From Mucilaginibacter jinjuensis (GTDB lineage: Bacteria; Bacteroidota; Bacteroidia; Sphingobacteriales; Sphingobacteriaceae): a DNA stretch of 64,000 bases. The notes below the pieces were generated by a model. That model was not told where the DNA came from. It did not search any database and saw nothing but the letters and a program-made list of their open reading frames with translations. Made by a program: the position numbers and the translations under genes. The stretch's first letter is position 1, and each line of letters starts with the position of its first letter. The stretch is from the NCBI RefSeq assembly GCF_028596025.1, contig NZ_CP117167.1, positions 62,001 to 126,000 on the forward strand. The letters are read 5' to 3'. Shown in pieces: positions 27,697 through 36,060 of the stretch.

Positions 27697-27926
27697 AACT
27701 ATTGCTGTCCTATTCGCTGTCGCAAGTTTAGCGCAGCGTAAATGTGACTGTACATTGGGAAGCTTCCAGCTTCCATAAGATGAAACCATGTGACACATTA
27801 ACCATCCCGATAATGATCGGGACGGCAGCGCAGATGTAGCATAAGCATCCCCATTTTCGTAAAAGCACTAAATCTCTTTTTTGAGAGAAATTATTATCTT
27901 AACCGAACCTAATTATTACCCTGTTG

Positions 27927-28682
27927 ATGAAACCTTATCTGTTTGCTGCAGCGTTGCTACTTATTTTCTCTTCGTGTACAAAGCACTATTATCCCTCGGC
28001 CATGTTTCAAAATGATGTTCAGTATATGTCTAAACCGTATTCGGGCGATTCTGTGCGGCATGGCACCTATGTATCCGGCGCATTGCTTTTAACTGGGAAT
28101 TCTGGTAATATAGATGACGGTGCATCGGCGGGCTTGCTTAACATTTATCAATCCTATACATTAAAAAATCCCAATTTAAACATCAGCTATGGCGTTTTAG
28201 GGTTTGCCGGTAATTATAGAGCAGGTACAGATAATACTAATATCTCGATCGATAAAAACTTTTACGGCCTGGGTGTAAACTTTTCTATGTCGCCATATAT
28301 CAATCGGGGTAATGTAGACTGGCGCATTATTGGCCTCGACCTAACCTATACCAAAGAATTTGGCGACTATGCCGCTTTCAGACAAAGGATGCTTAATACC
28401 GATAAGCTTACGTATTACCGCAAAACAGATCTGTTTACTTATGGCCTTTTTACCGAAGCTATGGTTAAAGTTTCTCCCGCGGTTTCGCTGGCATTTAAGA
28501 TTGGGCTAAATAATACACCAGGCCAAAAGCAATACATTAACGGGATACCGTTTAACAATGTTGGGTTTAATGCCAATGTGGGCGTTAGGCACTTCTCTTT
28601 TAACCTGGCCTATAAGTTTATGCCTACAGATGCTGCGCTGATACTCCTGGGTTTACAACTTGGCGCCGCTTACCGGTTTTAA
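27927..28682 (+). CDS. Lipoprotein of unknown function, predicted beta-rich
   Basis: This 251-aa protein has a lipoprotein signal with lipobox IFSSC (Cys about 17) at the ATG start 27927; a TTG one codon earlier is also in frame. I do not recognise the family. The body is predicted to be beta-rich, with alternating aromatic segments (LNISYGVLGFAGNY, FSFNLAYKF), and ends LLGLQLGAAYRF with a terminal Phe, as in outer-membrane barrels. Its stop is adjacent to that of the convergent FAH-family gene. A surface or outer-membrane role is inference. Confidence 0.75.
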   Translation: MKPYLFAAALLLIFSSCTKHYYPSAMFQNDVQYMSKPYSGDSVRHGTYVSGALLLTGNSGNIDDGASAGLLNIYQSYTLKNPNLNISYGVLGFAGNYRAGTDNTNISIDKNFYGLGVNFSMSPYINRGNVDWRIIGLDLTYTKEFGDYAAFRQRMLNTDKLTYYRKTDLFTYGLFTEAMVKVSPAVSLAFKIGLNNTPGQKQYINGIPFNNVGFNANVGVRHFSFNLAYKFMPTDAALILLGLQLGAAYRF

Positions 28683-29536
28683 TTATGGCTTGTAAGCTTT
28701 AACCGTTTGGCGTTGGCTGCCTAAGCCCTCAATACCCAGTTCCATTATATCGCCGTCTTTTAAAAACACAGAGGGCTTCAACCCAATGCCCGATCCCGCT
28801 GGTGTACCGGTTGAAACGATGTCGCCCGGTAGCAGGGTCATAAACTGGGTAATGTATGATACGAGGTAATGCGTTTTGAAGATCATATCTGCCGTGTTGC
28901 CGTTTTGCATGGGCTTACCATTTACATTTAACCAAACGCGCAGGTTATCAATATCGGGCATTTCATCGGGCGTAATTACATACGGGCCAAGCGGTGCGAA
29001 AGTGTCGCAGCCTTTGCCCTTATCCCAGGTACCATTGCGCTCAAACATAAAGGCACGTTCAGATACATCGTTATGCAGCACATATCCGGCTATGTAATCT
29101 TCTATATCAGCCTCGTCAATGTAAGTCGCTTTTTTGCCGATCACTACTGCCAGCTCACATTCCCAGTCTGTTTTTTCTGAACCTTTCGGGATAATAATCT
29201 CGTCATTCGGGCCGTTCAATGCAGAGGTGCTTTTAATAAAGATCACCGGTTCTGATGGTATCGATGCTCCTACCTCAATAGCATGGTCGCGGTAGTTAAG
29301 GCCTACGCAAACTATTTTTGATGGGCGTGCAACAGGGCTACCTAATCGACATCATCAGCAATCTTAATAAGCTCAGCTTTCTTTTCAGTAAGAAGGGCTC
29401 TTAATTGTTCAATACCACCGTTAGTAAAGAAGGCTTCGTTATAGTCGTTAATATAAGCCGAAACATCGTACCGGATATCATCTATTATAACTCCTGGTTT
29501 CTCTTGTCCGGCTTGTCCGTAGCGTATTAATTTCAT
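28683..29536 (-). pseudogene. Fumarylacetoacetate hydrolase family protein, frameshifted
   Basis: Two adjacent minus-strand reading frames together make one FAH-family enzyme of about 284 aa. The N-terminal piece (from ATG 29536, MKLIRYGQAGQEKPGVIIDD) runs to a TAG at 29342-29344. The next frame resumes at once with LGSPVARPSKIVCVGLNYRDHA and carries the catalytic core: DWECELAVVIG metal-ligand region, NDVSERAF and GDIVSTGTPAGSGIG. Restoring one base just before the TAG (giving DDVRLGSPV) joins the pieces exactly, so a single-base deletion is the simplest explanation. Either a recent pseudogene or a sequencing error; the rest is undamaged. The family hydrolyses C-C bonds in acylpyruvates. Confidence 0.88.
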
Positions 29537-29571
29537 TATGGTAATGCGTATCTTGCTTGCTGTTTCCAAAT

Positions 29572-29991
29572 ATGAAAAAAACTGTCTGGTTATTGTGTTT
29601 TATTTTGGTGGGCTGTGCAAAAAAGCCCAATCAGCAACAGTTTGCGGTGAAAATTACCGGTGCCAACAGTGTTAAAATTGCAGGTATCGATTACAACATT
29701 CTTTCTAACCTTAACGGGGATAGTTTAGGCCTGTCCCAATGGCAGGCCATATTACCAGTTTACAAAATGCCTGCCGATACCGACATGATGGATTTTGTAT
29801 CACCCCAACCCGGCAAATACAAATTGATAAAAGATGTGTTGGTATTTGTTGCCGACACTCCTTTTCAGAAAAACGCTAAATATTTTGCCCGTTATTACAA
29901 ACTGCACGATGATAGTAATGCCTGGGACTTAATGAAAGGTAAATGGAAAAACGGTTCGCCGAAGTATGCAGAGGTTATATTTACGCCGTAA
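29572..29991 (+). CDS. Small lipoprotein of unknown function
   Basis: The 139-aa protein starts at the ATG at 29572 (MKKTVWLLCFILVGC), giving a textbook lipoprotein signal with lipobox LVGC at Cys15; an upstream in-frame start at 29557 is less likely. The mature part has no motif I recognise. The start is only 35 bp from the divergent start of the frameshifted FAH-family gene, so the two promoters must lie in or near each other's coding region. Confidence 0.7.
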   Translation: MKKTVWLLCFILVGCAKKPNQQQFAVKITGANSVKIAGIDYNILSNLNGDSLGLSQWQAILPVYKMPADTDMMDFVSPQPGKYKLIKDVLVFVADTPFQKNAKYFARYYKLHDDSNAWDLMKGKWKNGSPKYAEVIFTP

Positions 29992-30156
29992 AGTCGGGAT
30001 TTATAAGGGCGAATTATCCTAAATCTTACCTATTAATGTTAGAAGTAGTAGCACTGTCATTGCATTCCCCTAATTTAGGGGAACACTACTGTCCGTGCAA
30101 TTTGCAACAGCGTTAATAAGGGGTAAAAATTCGGATGTTTCAAGATTATGTCAACC

Positions 30157-30588
30157 TTACATCTCCGGCTTCTTCGCTACACGAACCAGCCTAACATCTT
30201 CAAGCTCCAATTTGGTAACTATATGCTCCACAGTTGCTTTGTATTTCTTAAAGTGCGGTGTTTGTATGTGCGCCTGGTATGCAGCAGTATCCGCATAAAT
30301 TTCGAATATGGTAATATGCGACGGGGTGGCTTTATCGGCAACAGCGTAATAAGTTAATACGCCGGGTTCTACACGTACGGCCGTGGTCATTTGCTCTTTC
30401 AGCGCAGTGTTGTATTGTTCTATTTGTGCCGGGTCTACCTCAATTTTTGCTATTCTAACTATTTGGTCTTTGTGCTGGGCCATCGCTTTTTCGTTAAAAC
30501 AAAGTGTGAGTATACCTATAGTAGCTATCAAAATTAACCAGGTATTATTGTTGAAGAGACTTTTAATCGCCGTTTTAAATGTTTTCAT
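30157..30588 (-). CDS. Exported antibiotic biosynthesis monooxygenase (ABM) domain protein
   Basis: With the start at 30588 (MKTFKTAIKS) the protein is 143 aa: a signal peptide ending near KAMAQ (about 38) and one ABM-type ferredoxin-like domain (about 42-135, VRIAKIEVDPAQIEQYNTAL, then VEPGVLTYYAVADKATPSHITIFEIYAD in outline, then HIQTPHFKKY). The single domain with the His-containing PHFKKY segment resembles YgiN-type quinol monooxygenases, which normally are cytoplasmic; the signal sequence is the unusual part. It is a single gene with the rimP promoter divergent from it. Confidence 0.82.
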   Translation of the reverse strand: MKTFKTAIKSLFNNNTWLILIATIGILTLCFNEKAMAQHKDQIVRIAKIEVDPAQIEQYNTALKEQMTTAVRVEPGVLTYYAVADKATPSHITIFEIYADTAAYQAHIQTPHFKKYKATVEHIVTKLELEDVRLVRVAKKPEM

Positions 30589-30663
30589 GTCATTTTGTGC
30601 CTTGGTAAACGAATATAGTGATCGAGGCTGATAAATTTCATACAGGTACATAACCTAAACTAC

Positions 30664-30693
30664 TTGAAAATCAAATAAAAGTTTATATATTTG
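30664..30693 (+). promoter_or_regulatory. Bacteroidota-type promoter of rimP-nusA-infB
   Basis: A -7 box TATATTTG (consensus TAnnTTTG) at 30686-30693 is preceded at 19 bp by TTG (30664-30666) as the -33 element. Transcription should start near 30700, about 55 bp before the rimP ATG. Confidence 0.75.
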
Positions 30694-30702
30694 CAGTATC
30701 TG

Positions 30703-30731
30703 AAAAGAGGGGGCAATTTGCCCCCTCTTTT
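30703..30731 (+). promoter_or_regulatory. 5'-terminal stem-loop in the rimP leader
   Basis: Perfect 13-bp arms AAAAGAGGGGGCA (30703-30715) and complement (30719-30731) with a 3-nt loop, followed by more T. It starts about 10 bp after the -7 box, so the mRNA would begin almost with the hairpin. It has the form of an intrinsic terminator and could attenuate the operon or protect the 5' end. Confidence 0.75.
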
Positions 30732-30755
30732 TGGTTTTATCAGTTAAACAACAGG

Positions 30756-31223
30756 ATGACGAATATTGAGAAACGGGTTACCGAACTGGTGGAAGAAAAA
30801 CTAACCGAATTGCCCGAGGTTTTTTTAGTTGATGTGAAAATGCACAGCAACGGAGATCTGATCATTTTGCTTGATGGCGACCATGGCGCCGGTATTGATG
30901 CCTGTGCACAAGTGAGCCGCTATGTAGGCTTTAAGTTAGAAGAAGAAAACACCATTGATACACCGTATAACCTCGAGGTTTCGTCGCCGGGTATTGATAC
31001 GCCTTTGAAACTGAACCGCCAGTATGTAAAAAATATTGGCCGTACAGTAGCCGTTAAGTTAACAGATGGCAGCAAAAAGGAAGGTAAGCTTACTGCAGTT
31101 GATGCTGATAAAATAACAATAGCAGAACAAATAAAAGTTAAAGGTAAAAAAGCTGAAACGGCGGAAGTTAGTATCCCGTTCGATCAGCTGACAGAAACAA
31201 AGGTTTTAATATCATTTAAATAA
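30756..31223 (+). CDS. rimP: Ribosome maturation factor RimP
   Basis: RimP assists 30S subunit maturation. The 155-aa protein has the alpha/beta N-terminal domain (GDLIILLDGDHGAGIDACAQVSRYV, about 28-52 in outline), the family motif YNLEVSSPGIDTPLK (about 69-83) and a C-terminal SH3-like barrel (KLTAVDADKITIAEQ). Its stop is 2 bp from the nusA start, giving the classical rimP-nusA-infB order. Confidence 0.96.
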   Translation: MTNIEKRVTELVEEKLTELPEVFLVDVKMHSNGDLIILLDGDHGAGIDACAQVSRYVGFKLEEENTIDTPYNLEVSSPGIDTPLKLNRQYVKNIGRTVAVKLTDGSKKEGKLTAVDADKITIAEQIKVKGKKAETAEVSIPFDQLTETKVLISFK

Positions 31224-31225
31224 AG

Positions 31226-32467
31226 ATGAGCACAACCAGTATTAATTTAATTGATTCTTTTCAGGAATTTAAAGATTTCAAGAACATTGACCGCCCAACC
31301 ATGATGAGCGTTCTGGAAGACGTTTTCAGAAGCATGATCAGAAAAAAATATGGTACGGACGAAAATTGCGACGTAATTGTTAATACAGATAACGGTGACT
31401 TGGAGATCTGGCGCACCCGTACCGTGGTTGAAGATGGTTTCTCTGAGGATGATGACCTGGAGATTGAGCTTGCAGAAGCTTTAACCCTTGATGCCGATCT
31501 GGAAGTTGGTGACGAGTATGTAGAGCAGATTACACTGGAAAGCTTTGGCCGCCGCGCTATTCTTGCAGCCCGTCAGACTTTGGTTTCTAAGATTCTGGAA
31601 CTGGAGAAAGACGAGATCTTCAAAAAATATAAAGACCGCGTTGGCGAAATTGTAACCGGTGAGGTTTACCAGGTTTGGAAAAAAGAAACTTTGGTGCTGG
31701 ATGATGAAGGTAACGAGTTGTTACTGCCAAAATCTGAGCAGATCCCTGCCGATTATTTCAAAAAAGGCGATAACGTAAAAGCGGTGGTTAGCAAGGTTGA
31801 TATGATGAACAGCAACCCTAAAATCATCATCAGCCGTACTGCGCCTGAGTTTTTACAGCGTTTATTTGAACTGGAAGTTCCTGAAATTTTCGATGGTTTA
31901 ATTACCATCAAGAAAATTGTTCGCGAACCGGGCGAGCGCGCTAAAGTGGCCGTTGAATCTTATGATGACCGTATCGATCCGGTTGGTGCCTGCGTAGGTA
32001 TGAAAGGTTCACGTATCCACGGTATCGTTCGCGAATTAAAGAACGAAAACATAGACGTAATTAACTACACCAATAACCTGCAACTGTACATTCAGCGTGC
32101 ATTATCGCCTGCTAAAATCACTTCTATTAAATTAGATGACGATAAAAAAACCGCTGCAGTTTATTTAAAGCCCGATCAGGTATCATTAGCTATCGGTCGT
32201 GGTGGCCATAACATTAAACTGGCAGGTAAATTGACAGGTTACGAAATAGACGTTTACCGCGAGGCCGACGAGCATGAGGAAGATGTGGATATCGAAGAGT
32301 TTTCAGATGAAATTGACAGTTGGATCCTTGACGAATTTAAGCGTATCGGTTTAGATACCGCTAAGTCTGTTCTTGCGCTAACTGTTGGTGAATTGGTTAA
32401 ACGTACTGATCTTGAAGAGGAAACCGTGAAAGAGGTTTTATCTATTCTGAATGCCGAATTTGAATAA
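31226..32467 (+). CDS. nusA: Transcription termination/antitermination factor NusA
   Basis: NusA binds RNA polymerase and modulates pausing, termination and antitermination. The 413-aa protein has the N-terminal polymerase-binding domain (about 1-125), an S1 domain (about 132-200, GEIVTGEVYQVWKKETLVL), two KH domains (VGACVGMKGSRIHGIVREL and AIGRGGHNIKLAGKLTGYEIDV) and a short acidic C-terminal part. The length is normal for Bacteroidota. Second gene of the rimP-nusA-infB operon, 62 bp before infB. Confidence 0.97.
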   Translation: MSTTSINLIDSFQEFKDFKNIDRPTMMSVLEDVFRSMIRKKYGTDENCDVIVNTDNGDLEIWRTRTVVEDGFSEDDDLEIELAEALTLDADLEVGDEYVEQITLESFGRRAILAARQTLVSKILELEKDEIFKKYKDRVGEIVTGEVYQVWKKETLVLDDEGNELLLPKSEQIPADYFKKGDNVKAVVSKVDMMNSNPKIIISRTAPEFLQRLFELEVPEIFDGLITIKKIVREPGERAKVAVESYDDRIDPVGACVGMKGSRIHGIVRELKNENIDVINYTNNLQLYIQRALSPAKITSIKLDDDKKTAAVYLKPDQVSLAIGRGGHNIKLAGKLTGYEIDVYREADEHEEDVDIEEFSDEIDSWILDEFKRIGLDTAKSVLALTVGELVKRTDLEEETVKEVLSILNAEFE

Positions 32468-32492
32468 AATCGTTAAGCAGAATTAAAAATCG

Positions 32493-32500
32493 TATTTTTG
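32493..32500 (+). promoter_or_regulatory. Possible internal promoter -7 box for infB
   Basis: TATTTTTG matches the TAnnTTTG consensus and lies 30 bp before the infB start in the 62-bp nusA-infB gap. No good -33 element is visible, so this is tentative. Confidence 0.4.
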
Positions 32501-32529
32501 CATAAATAGCACAGAGAAAGTAATAATAA

Positions 32530-35500
32530 ATGTCAGAAGACAAATCGATAAAATTATTTAAAGCAGCTAAGGAACTGAACATTGGTATAGGTACCATCGT
32601 GGAGTTTTTAGGTTCGAAAGGCTTCAAAGTAGAGAAGCAACCTAACTATAAACTCGACAGCGATATGTACTCTGCCCTGTTGAAGCAATTTGGTGCTGAT
32701 AAAATCATCAAGGAAGAAGCCAAGCAGATCAACATCGGCAAAATACGCCGTGACGAGCCTGGTTTTGTACCTGAAAAGAATGCAGAGCCGCATTCTACCC
32801 GGTCGAAGGATTTTGAACCGGAGGAGATACTGATCAAAAATGCCGGTCAGTTCTCTACACCTGCCCCGGCAGAAAAACCAAAACCACAGCCAGAACCAGC
32901 TGCCGATCGTAACGATGGTAGCTTGCCTGGTGTTAAGGTAGTAGGTAAAATTGACCTTAATGATCTGAGCGGTAGAAATACCCGCCCGGCTGAAGTTAAG
33001 GAAGAAGCACCTGCCGCACCTGTGGTTAAGGCACCGGAACCAGTTAAGCCGGTTGAAGCTGCTGCCCCTGTGAAGGAAGCACCTGCTGCACCAGCGCCAG
33101 AAGTTAAACCAACCCCGGCACCTGTGCCAACCCCTGCCCCGGCACCGGTTGCTGCTAAGCCAGAAGTGGTAGAAGCTCCTGTTGCTAAACCGGTAGTTGA
33201 AGCTCCTGCTCCTGTGAAGGAAGCACCTGCTGCACCTGCGCCAGAGGTTAAACCAACCCCGGCACCTGCGCCAGTTGCGCCGGTAGCACAAACGCCGCCG
33301 CCTGCTGCTCCTGCAGCGCCAGAGGCACCGGCTGCTGCACCGGAAGACGAAGTAATAAGAGCAAAGGCTGATCGCCTGAGCGGACCAAATATTATCGGAA
33401 AGATCACCCTTCCGGTTAACCCGCCTAAACGTGGGCCGGTAGCATCGTCGTCAAACACAAACGCTGCCGATCAACGCCGTAAACGTAAACGTAAGGATAC
33501 GCCTCCGGGCCAAAATCCTCAACAGGGACAAGGCGGCCATAACAACCAGCAAGGTGGTGGCCAGGGACAAGGCGGCCAGGGTAATAACCAAAACCGTGGC
33601 CCGCACCAGGGTGGTAATAATCAAAACCGTCCGGGTGGCTTCAACCAAAATCGCCCAGGTGGTAACAACAATAACCGCCCAGGCTTTGGTAACCGTAACG
33701 CTACACCAAGCACCGGCCCTAAAGAAGAGCCTACAGAAAAAGAAATACAAGATCAGATCAAAGCAACACTTGCACGTTTAAGTGGTGCTGGTAAGTCTGG
33801 TAAATTCGCACAGCGTGCCAAATTCCGTCGTCAAAAACGTGATGATGTTGCAGCCAATGCGGAGGAAGAAGCATTAGAACGCGAATTACAATCAAAGGTA
33901 TTGAAGGTAACCGAGTTTGTTACGGCAAACGAGCTGGCTTCGATGATGGATGTGGGTGTAACCCAGATCATCTCTACCTGTATGAGCTTAGGCTTGTTCG
34001 TATCTATTAACCAAAGGCTTGATGCCGAAACTTTGACCATTGTGGCCGAAGAATTTGGTTACCAGATAGACTTTGTTAAACCAGAGGACGAAGAGTGGAA
34101 CCTTGATGAGCCTGATGCTCCTGAAGACCTGATCCCGCGTTCGCCGATCGTAACCATTATGGGTCACGTCGATCACGGTAAAACTTCATTACTGGATTTT
34201 ATCCGCAAAACAAACGTAATTGGCGGTGAAGCGGGGGGTATAACCCAGCACATCGGTGCTTACGAAGTAACCTTGCCGGATGATAAAGGTAAAATTACAT
34301 TCCTGGATACACCGGGTCACGAAGCGTTTACCGCTATGCGTGCACGTGGTGCCCAGGTAACAGATATTGTTATCATTGTTATTGCTGCTGACGATAGCGT
34401 GATGCCGCAAACCCGCGAGGCGATAAACCACGCGCAGGCTGCAGGCGCACCAATCATTTTCGCCTTCAACAAAATTGATAAACCAGGTGCTAATGCCGAC
34501 AAAGTGCGTGAGCAACTATCTGCTATGAACATTTTGGTTGAAGAATGGGGTGGTAAATACCAAACCCAGGAAATATCAGCCAAAACCGGTTTAAATGTTG
34601 AGCTGTTACTTGAAAAAGTATTGCTTGAAGCCGAATTGTTAGAGCTGAAAGCTAACCCTAATAAACGTGCCGTAGGTACTGTTATTGAGGCAGCATTAGA
34701 TAAGGGCCGCGGTATTGTAACTACTGTACTGGTACAGGCAGGTACATTACGTGTGGGCGATCCGATACTGGCGGGTTCATACAGCGGTCGTGTTAAAGCG
34801 TTATTTAACGAACGCGGTGCACGTATCGATGAGGTTGGCCCATCAGGACCGGTACAGGTGCTGGGTATGCAGGGCGCCCCTACTGCGGGTGATAAGTTTA
34901 ACGCACTGGAAAGCGAAGTTGAAGCACGTGAAATTGCAAACAAACGTTTACAATTACAACGCGAGCAAGGCTTACGTACACAGAAACACATCACACTGGA
35001 TGAGATCGGCCGTCGTTTGGCTATTGGTAACTTTAAGGAACTTAACATTATTGTTAAGGGTGACGTGGATGGATCAATCGAGGCATTATCTGACTCGTTA
35101 TTGAAACAATCTACAGATCAGATCCAGGTTAACATCATCTCTAAAGCGGTTGGTCAGATCTCCGAGTCTGATGTATTATTAGCTTCGGCTTCTGATGCTA
35201 TCATCATCGGTTTCCAGGTACGCCCTTCTGCAAGTGCGCGTAAACTGGCTGAGGCAGAACAGATCGACATCAGGTTATACTCTATCATCTACGACGCGAT
35301 CAACGAGATCAAGGCGGCGATGGAAGGTATGCTTGCACCAACGTTCGAAGAGAAAATTGTTGCCAACGTTGAGATCCGCGAAACCTTCAAGATCAGCAAG
35401 GTGGGTACCATTGCAGGTTGTATGGTGTTAGATGGTAAAATTAACCGTAACAGTAAGATCCGTATCATCCGCGATGGTGTGGTGATCTACACCGGCGAGC

Positions 35501-35649
35501 TGGCTTCACTGAAACGTTATAAAGACGATGTGAAAGAAGTTAACGCAGGTTACGAGTGTGGTTTAAACATCCAGAACTTTAACAACATTGAAGTGGGCGA
35601 CATTGTTGAAGCTTACGAAAACGTAGAAGTGAAACGTAAACTGAGCTAA
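32530..35649 (+). CDS. infB: Translation initiation factor IF-2
   Basis: IF-2 is the GTPase that brings initiator tRNA to the 30S subunit and promotes subunit joining. The 1039-aa protein starts with an IF2_N domain ([21 protein letters not shown]). A disordered linker follows: Pro/Ala/Glu-rich (about 110-280), then Gly/Asn/Gln-rich (about 320-390). A second IF2_N-like domain precedes the G domain with [17 protein letters not shown] and NKIDKPGAN, then domains II-IV. The linker contains a near-perfect 58-bp direct repeat (33067-33124 and 33211-33268), a sign of internal duplication. The gene ends in a strong terminator. Confidence 0.97.
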   Translation: MSEDKSIKLFKAAKELNIGIGTIVEFLGSKGFKVEKQPNYKLDSDMYSALLKQFGADKIIKEEAKQINIGKIRRDEPGFVPEKNAEPHSTRSKDFEPEEILIKNAGQFSTPAPAEKPKPQPEPAADRNDGSLPGVKVVGKIDLNDLSGRNTRPAEVKEEAPAAPVVKAPEPVKPVEAAAPVKEAPAAPAPEVKPTPAPVPTPAPAPVAAKPEVVEAPVAKPVVEAPAPVKEAPAAPAPEVKPTPAPAPVAPVAQTPPPAAPAAPEAPAAAPEDEVIRAKADRLSGPNIIGKITLPVNPPKRGPVASSSNTNAADQRRKRKRKDTPPGQNPQQGQGGHNNQQGGGQGQGGQGNNQNRGPHQGGNNQNRPGGFNQNRPGGNNNNRPGFGNRNATPSTGPKEEPTEKEIQDQIKATLARLSGAGKSGKFAQRAKFRRQKRDDVAANAEEEALERELQSKVLKVTEFVTANELASMMDVGVTQIISTCMSLGLFVSINQRLDAETLTIVAEEFGYQIDFVKPEDEEWNLDEPDAPEDLIPRSPIVTIMGHVDHGKTSLLDFIRKTNVIGGEAGGITQHIGAYEVTLPDDKGKITFLDTPGHEAFTAMRARGAQVTDIVIIVIAADDSVMPQTREAINHAQAAGAPIIFAFNKIDKPGANADKVREQLSAMNILVEEWGGKYQTQEISAKTGLNVELLLEKVLLEAELLELKANPNKRAVGTVIEAALDKGRGIVTTVLVQAGTLRVGDPILAGSYSGRVKALFNERGARIDEVGPSGPVQVLGMQGAPTAGDKFNALESEVEAREIANKRLQLQREQGLRTQKHITLDEIGRRLAIGNFKELNIIVKGDVDGSIEALSDSLLKQSTDQIQVNIISKAVGQISESDVLLASASDAIIIGFQVRPSASARKLAEAEQIDIRLYSIIYDAINEIKAAMEGMLAPTFEEKIVANVEIRETFKISKVGTIAGCMVLDGKINRNSKIRIIRDGVVIYTGELASLKRYKDDVKEVNAGYECGLNIQNFNNIEVGDIVEAYENVEVKRKLS
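33067..33268 (+). repeat. Direct repeat inside the infB linker
   Basis: A 58-bp stretch at 33067-33124 recurs at 33211-33268 with two mismatches, both synonymous, at a distance of 144 bp (48 codons, in frame). It encodes [19 protein letters not shown]. Confidence 0.85.
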
Positions 35650-35672
35650 TCGGTTAACGAAACATCATAACG

Positions 35673-35704
35673 AAGGCCTCCTGATTATATTGGGAGGCCT
35701 TTTA
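35673..35704 (+). terminator. Terminator of the rimP-nusA-infB operon
   Basis: AAGGCCTCC at 35673-35681 pairs with 35693-35701 across an 11-nt loop, followed by T residues. It lies 24 bp after the infB stop. Confidence 0.88.
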
Positions 35705-35725
35705 TTTTATAATGAATATGATATT

Positions 35726-35764
35726 AAAAAGAAAGCCCGATAAATTTTATCGGGCTTTCTTTTT
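35726..35764. terminator. Terminator of the His-rich peptide gene
   Basis: Perfect 19-bp arms at 35726-35744 and 35746-35764 (core GAAAGCCCGATAAA), bounded by A and T tracts. It ends 5 bp beyond the stop of the minus-strand peptide gene and may also back up infB termination. Confidence 0.88.
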
Positions 35765-35769
35765 ATCCA

Positions 35770-35913
35770 CTACATGTGGTGATGATGATGAACCACACGG
35801 TGATGTACTTTGTGTACATGATGATGATGTCTTGCATGATGATCTTGTGCACTGGCAGAGCCATATACAAATAGGGCAACCATTGCCACAGCGAAAATTT
35901 TAAGCGCTTTCAT
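35770..35913 (-). CDS. 47-aa exported histidine-rich peptide
   Basis: A complete reading frame of 47 codons starts at ATG 35913 and ends in TAG at 35770. Residues 1-22 (MKALKIFAVAMVALFVYGSA then SA) are a clear signal peptide with an A-S-A-Q cleavage site. The mature part is only about 25 residues, 14 of them histidine, in clusters HHARHHHH, VHKVHH and HHHHHM. A dedicated terminator lies directly downstream, and the gene stands alone between infB and the S41 protease gene. The composition suggests binding of Zn, Ni or Cu outside the inner membrane; no family is known to me. Signal plus terminator make a chance frame unlikely. Confidence 0.75.
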   Translation of the reverse strand: MKALKIFAVAMVALFVYGSASAQDHHARHHHHVHKVHHRVVHHHHHM

Positions 35914-36008
35914 AGGTTTGTTATTTGGGGTTATTGTTAAAGGTTAAACACCAATTTGGCGTAAAGGTTTAAATCTTTATTGAACTGTTAATTATTGGTG
36001 CAAATAAG

Positions 36009-36042
36009 AAGGGGAACCGTACCATTGGCCCGACTCCCCTTT
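36009..36042 (-). terminator. Probable terminator of the S41 protease gene
   Basis: AAGGGGA pairs with TCCCCTT across a loop of about 20 nt, with A/T tracts outside. It is 19 bp beyond the minus-strand stop at 36061. Confidence 0.6.
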
Positions 36043-36060
36043 TATTATAATTAAACAGGC

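Noticed and set aside
27805-27822. Palindrome TCCCGAT-AATG-ATCGGGA as an operator
   Set aside because: It is about 100 bp from any gene start and lies in a spacer already full of repeat DNA; more likely a repeat fragment.
30095-30298. 67-aa plus-strand frame opposite the ABM gene
   Set aside because: Shadow of the minus-strand gene; Ser/Cys-rich and lacks any supporting context.
32847-33458. Long minus-strand frames (203 and 227 aa) opposite infB
   Set aside because: They are the reverse reading of the Pro/Ala-rich IF-2 linker, giving Gly/Ala/Thr or Arg/Cys/Trp runs. Composition artefacts.
34317-35048. A 243-aa minus-strand frame opposite the G domain of infB
   Set aside because: Shadow of a strongly conserved gene; serine-rich without motif, no start context.
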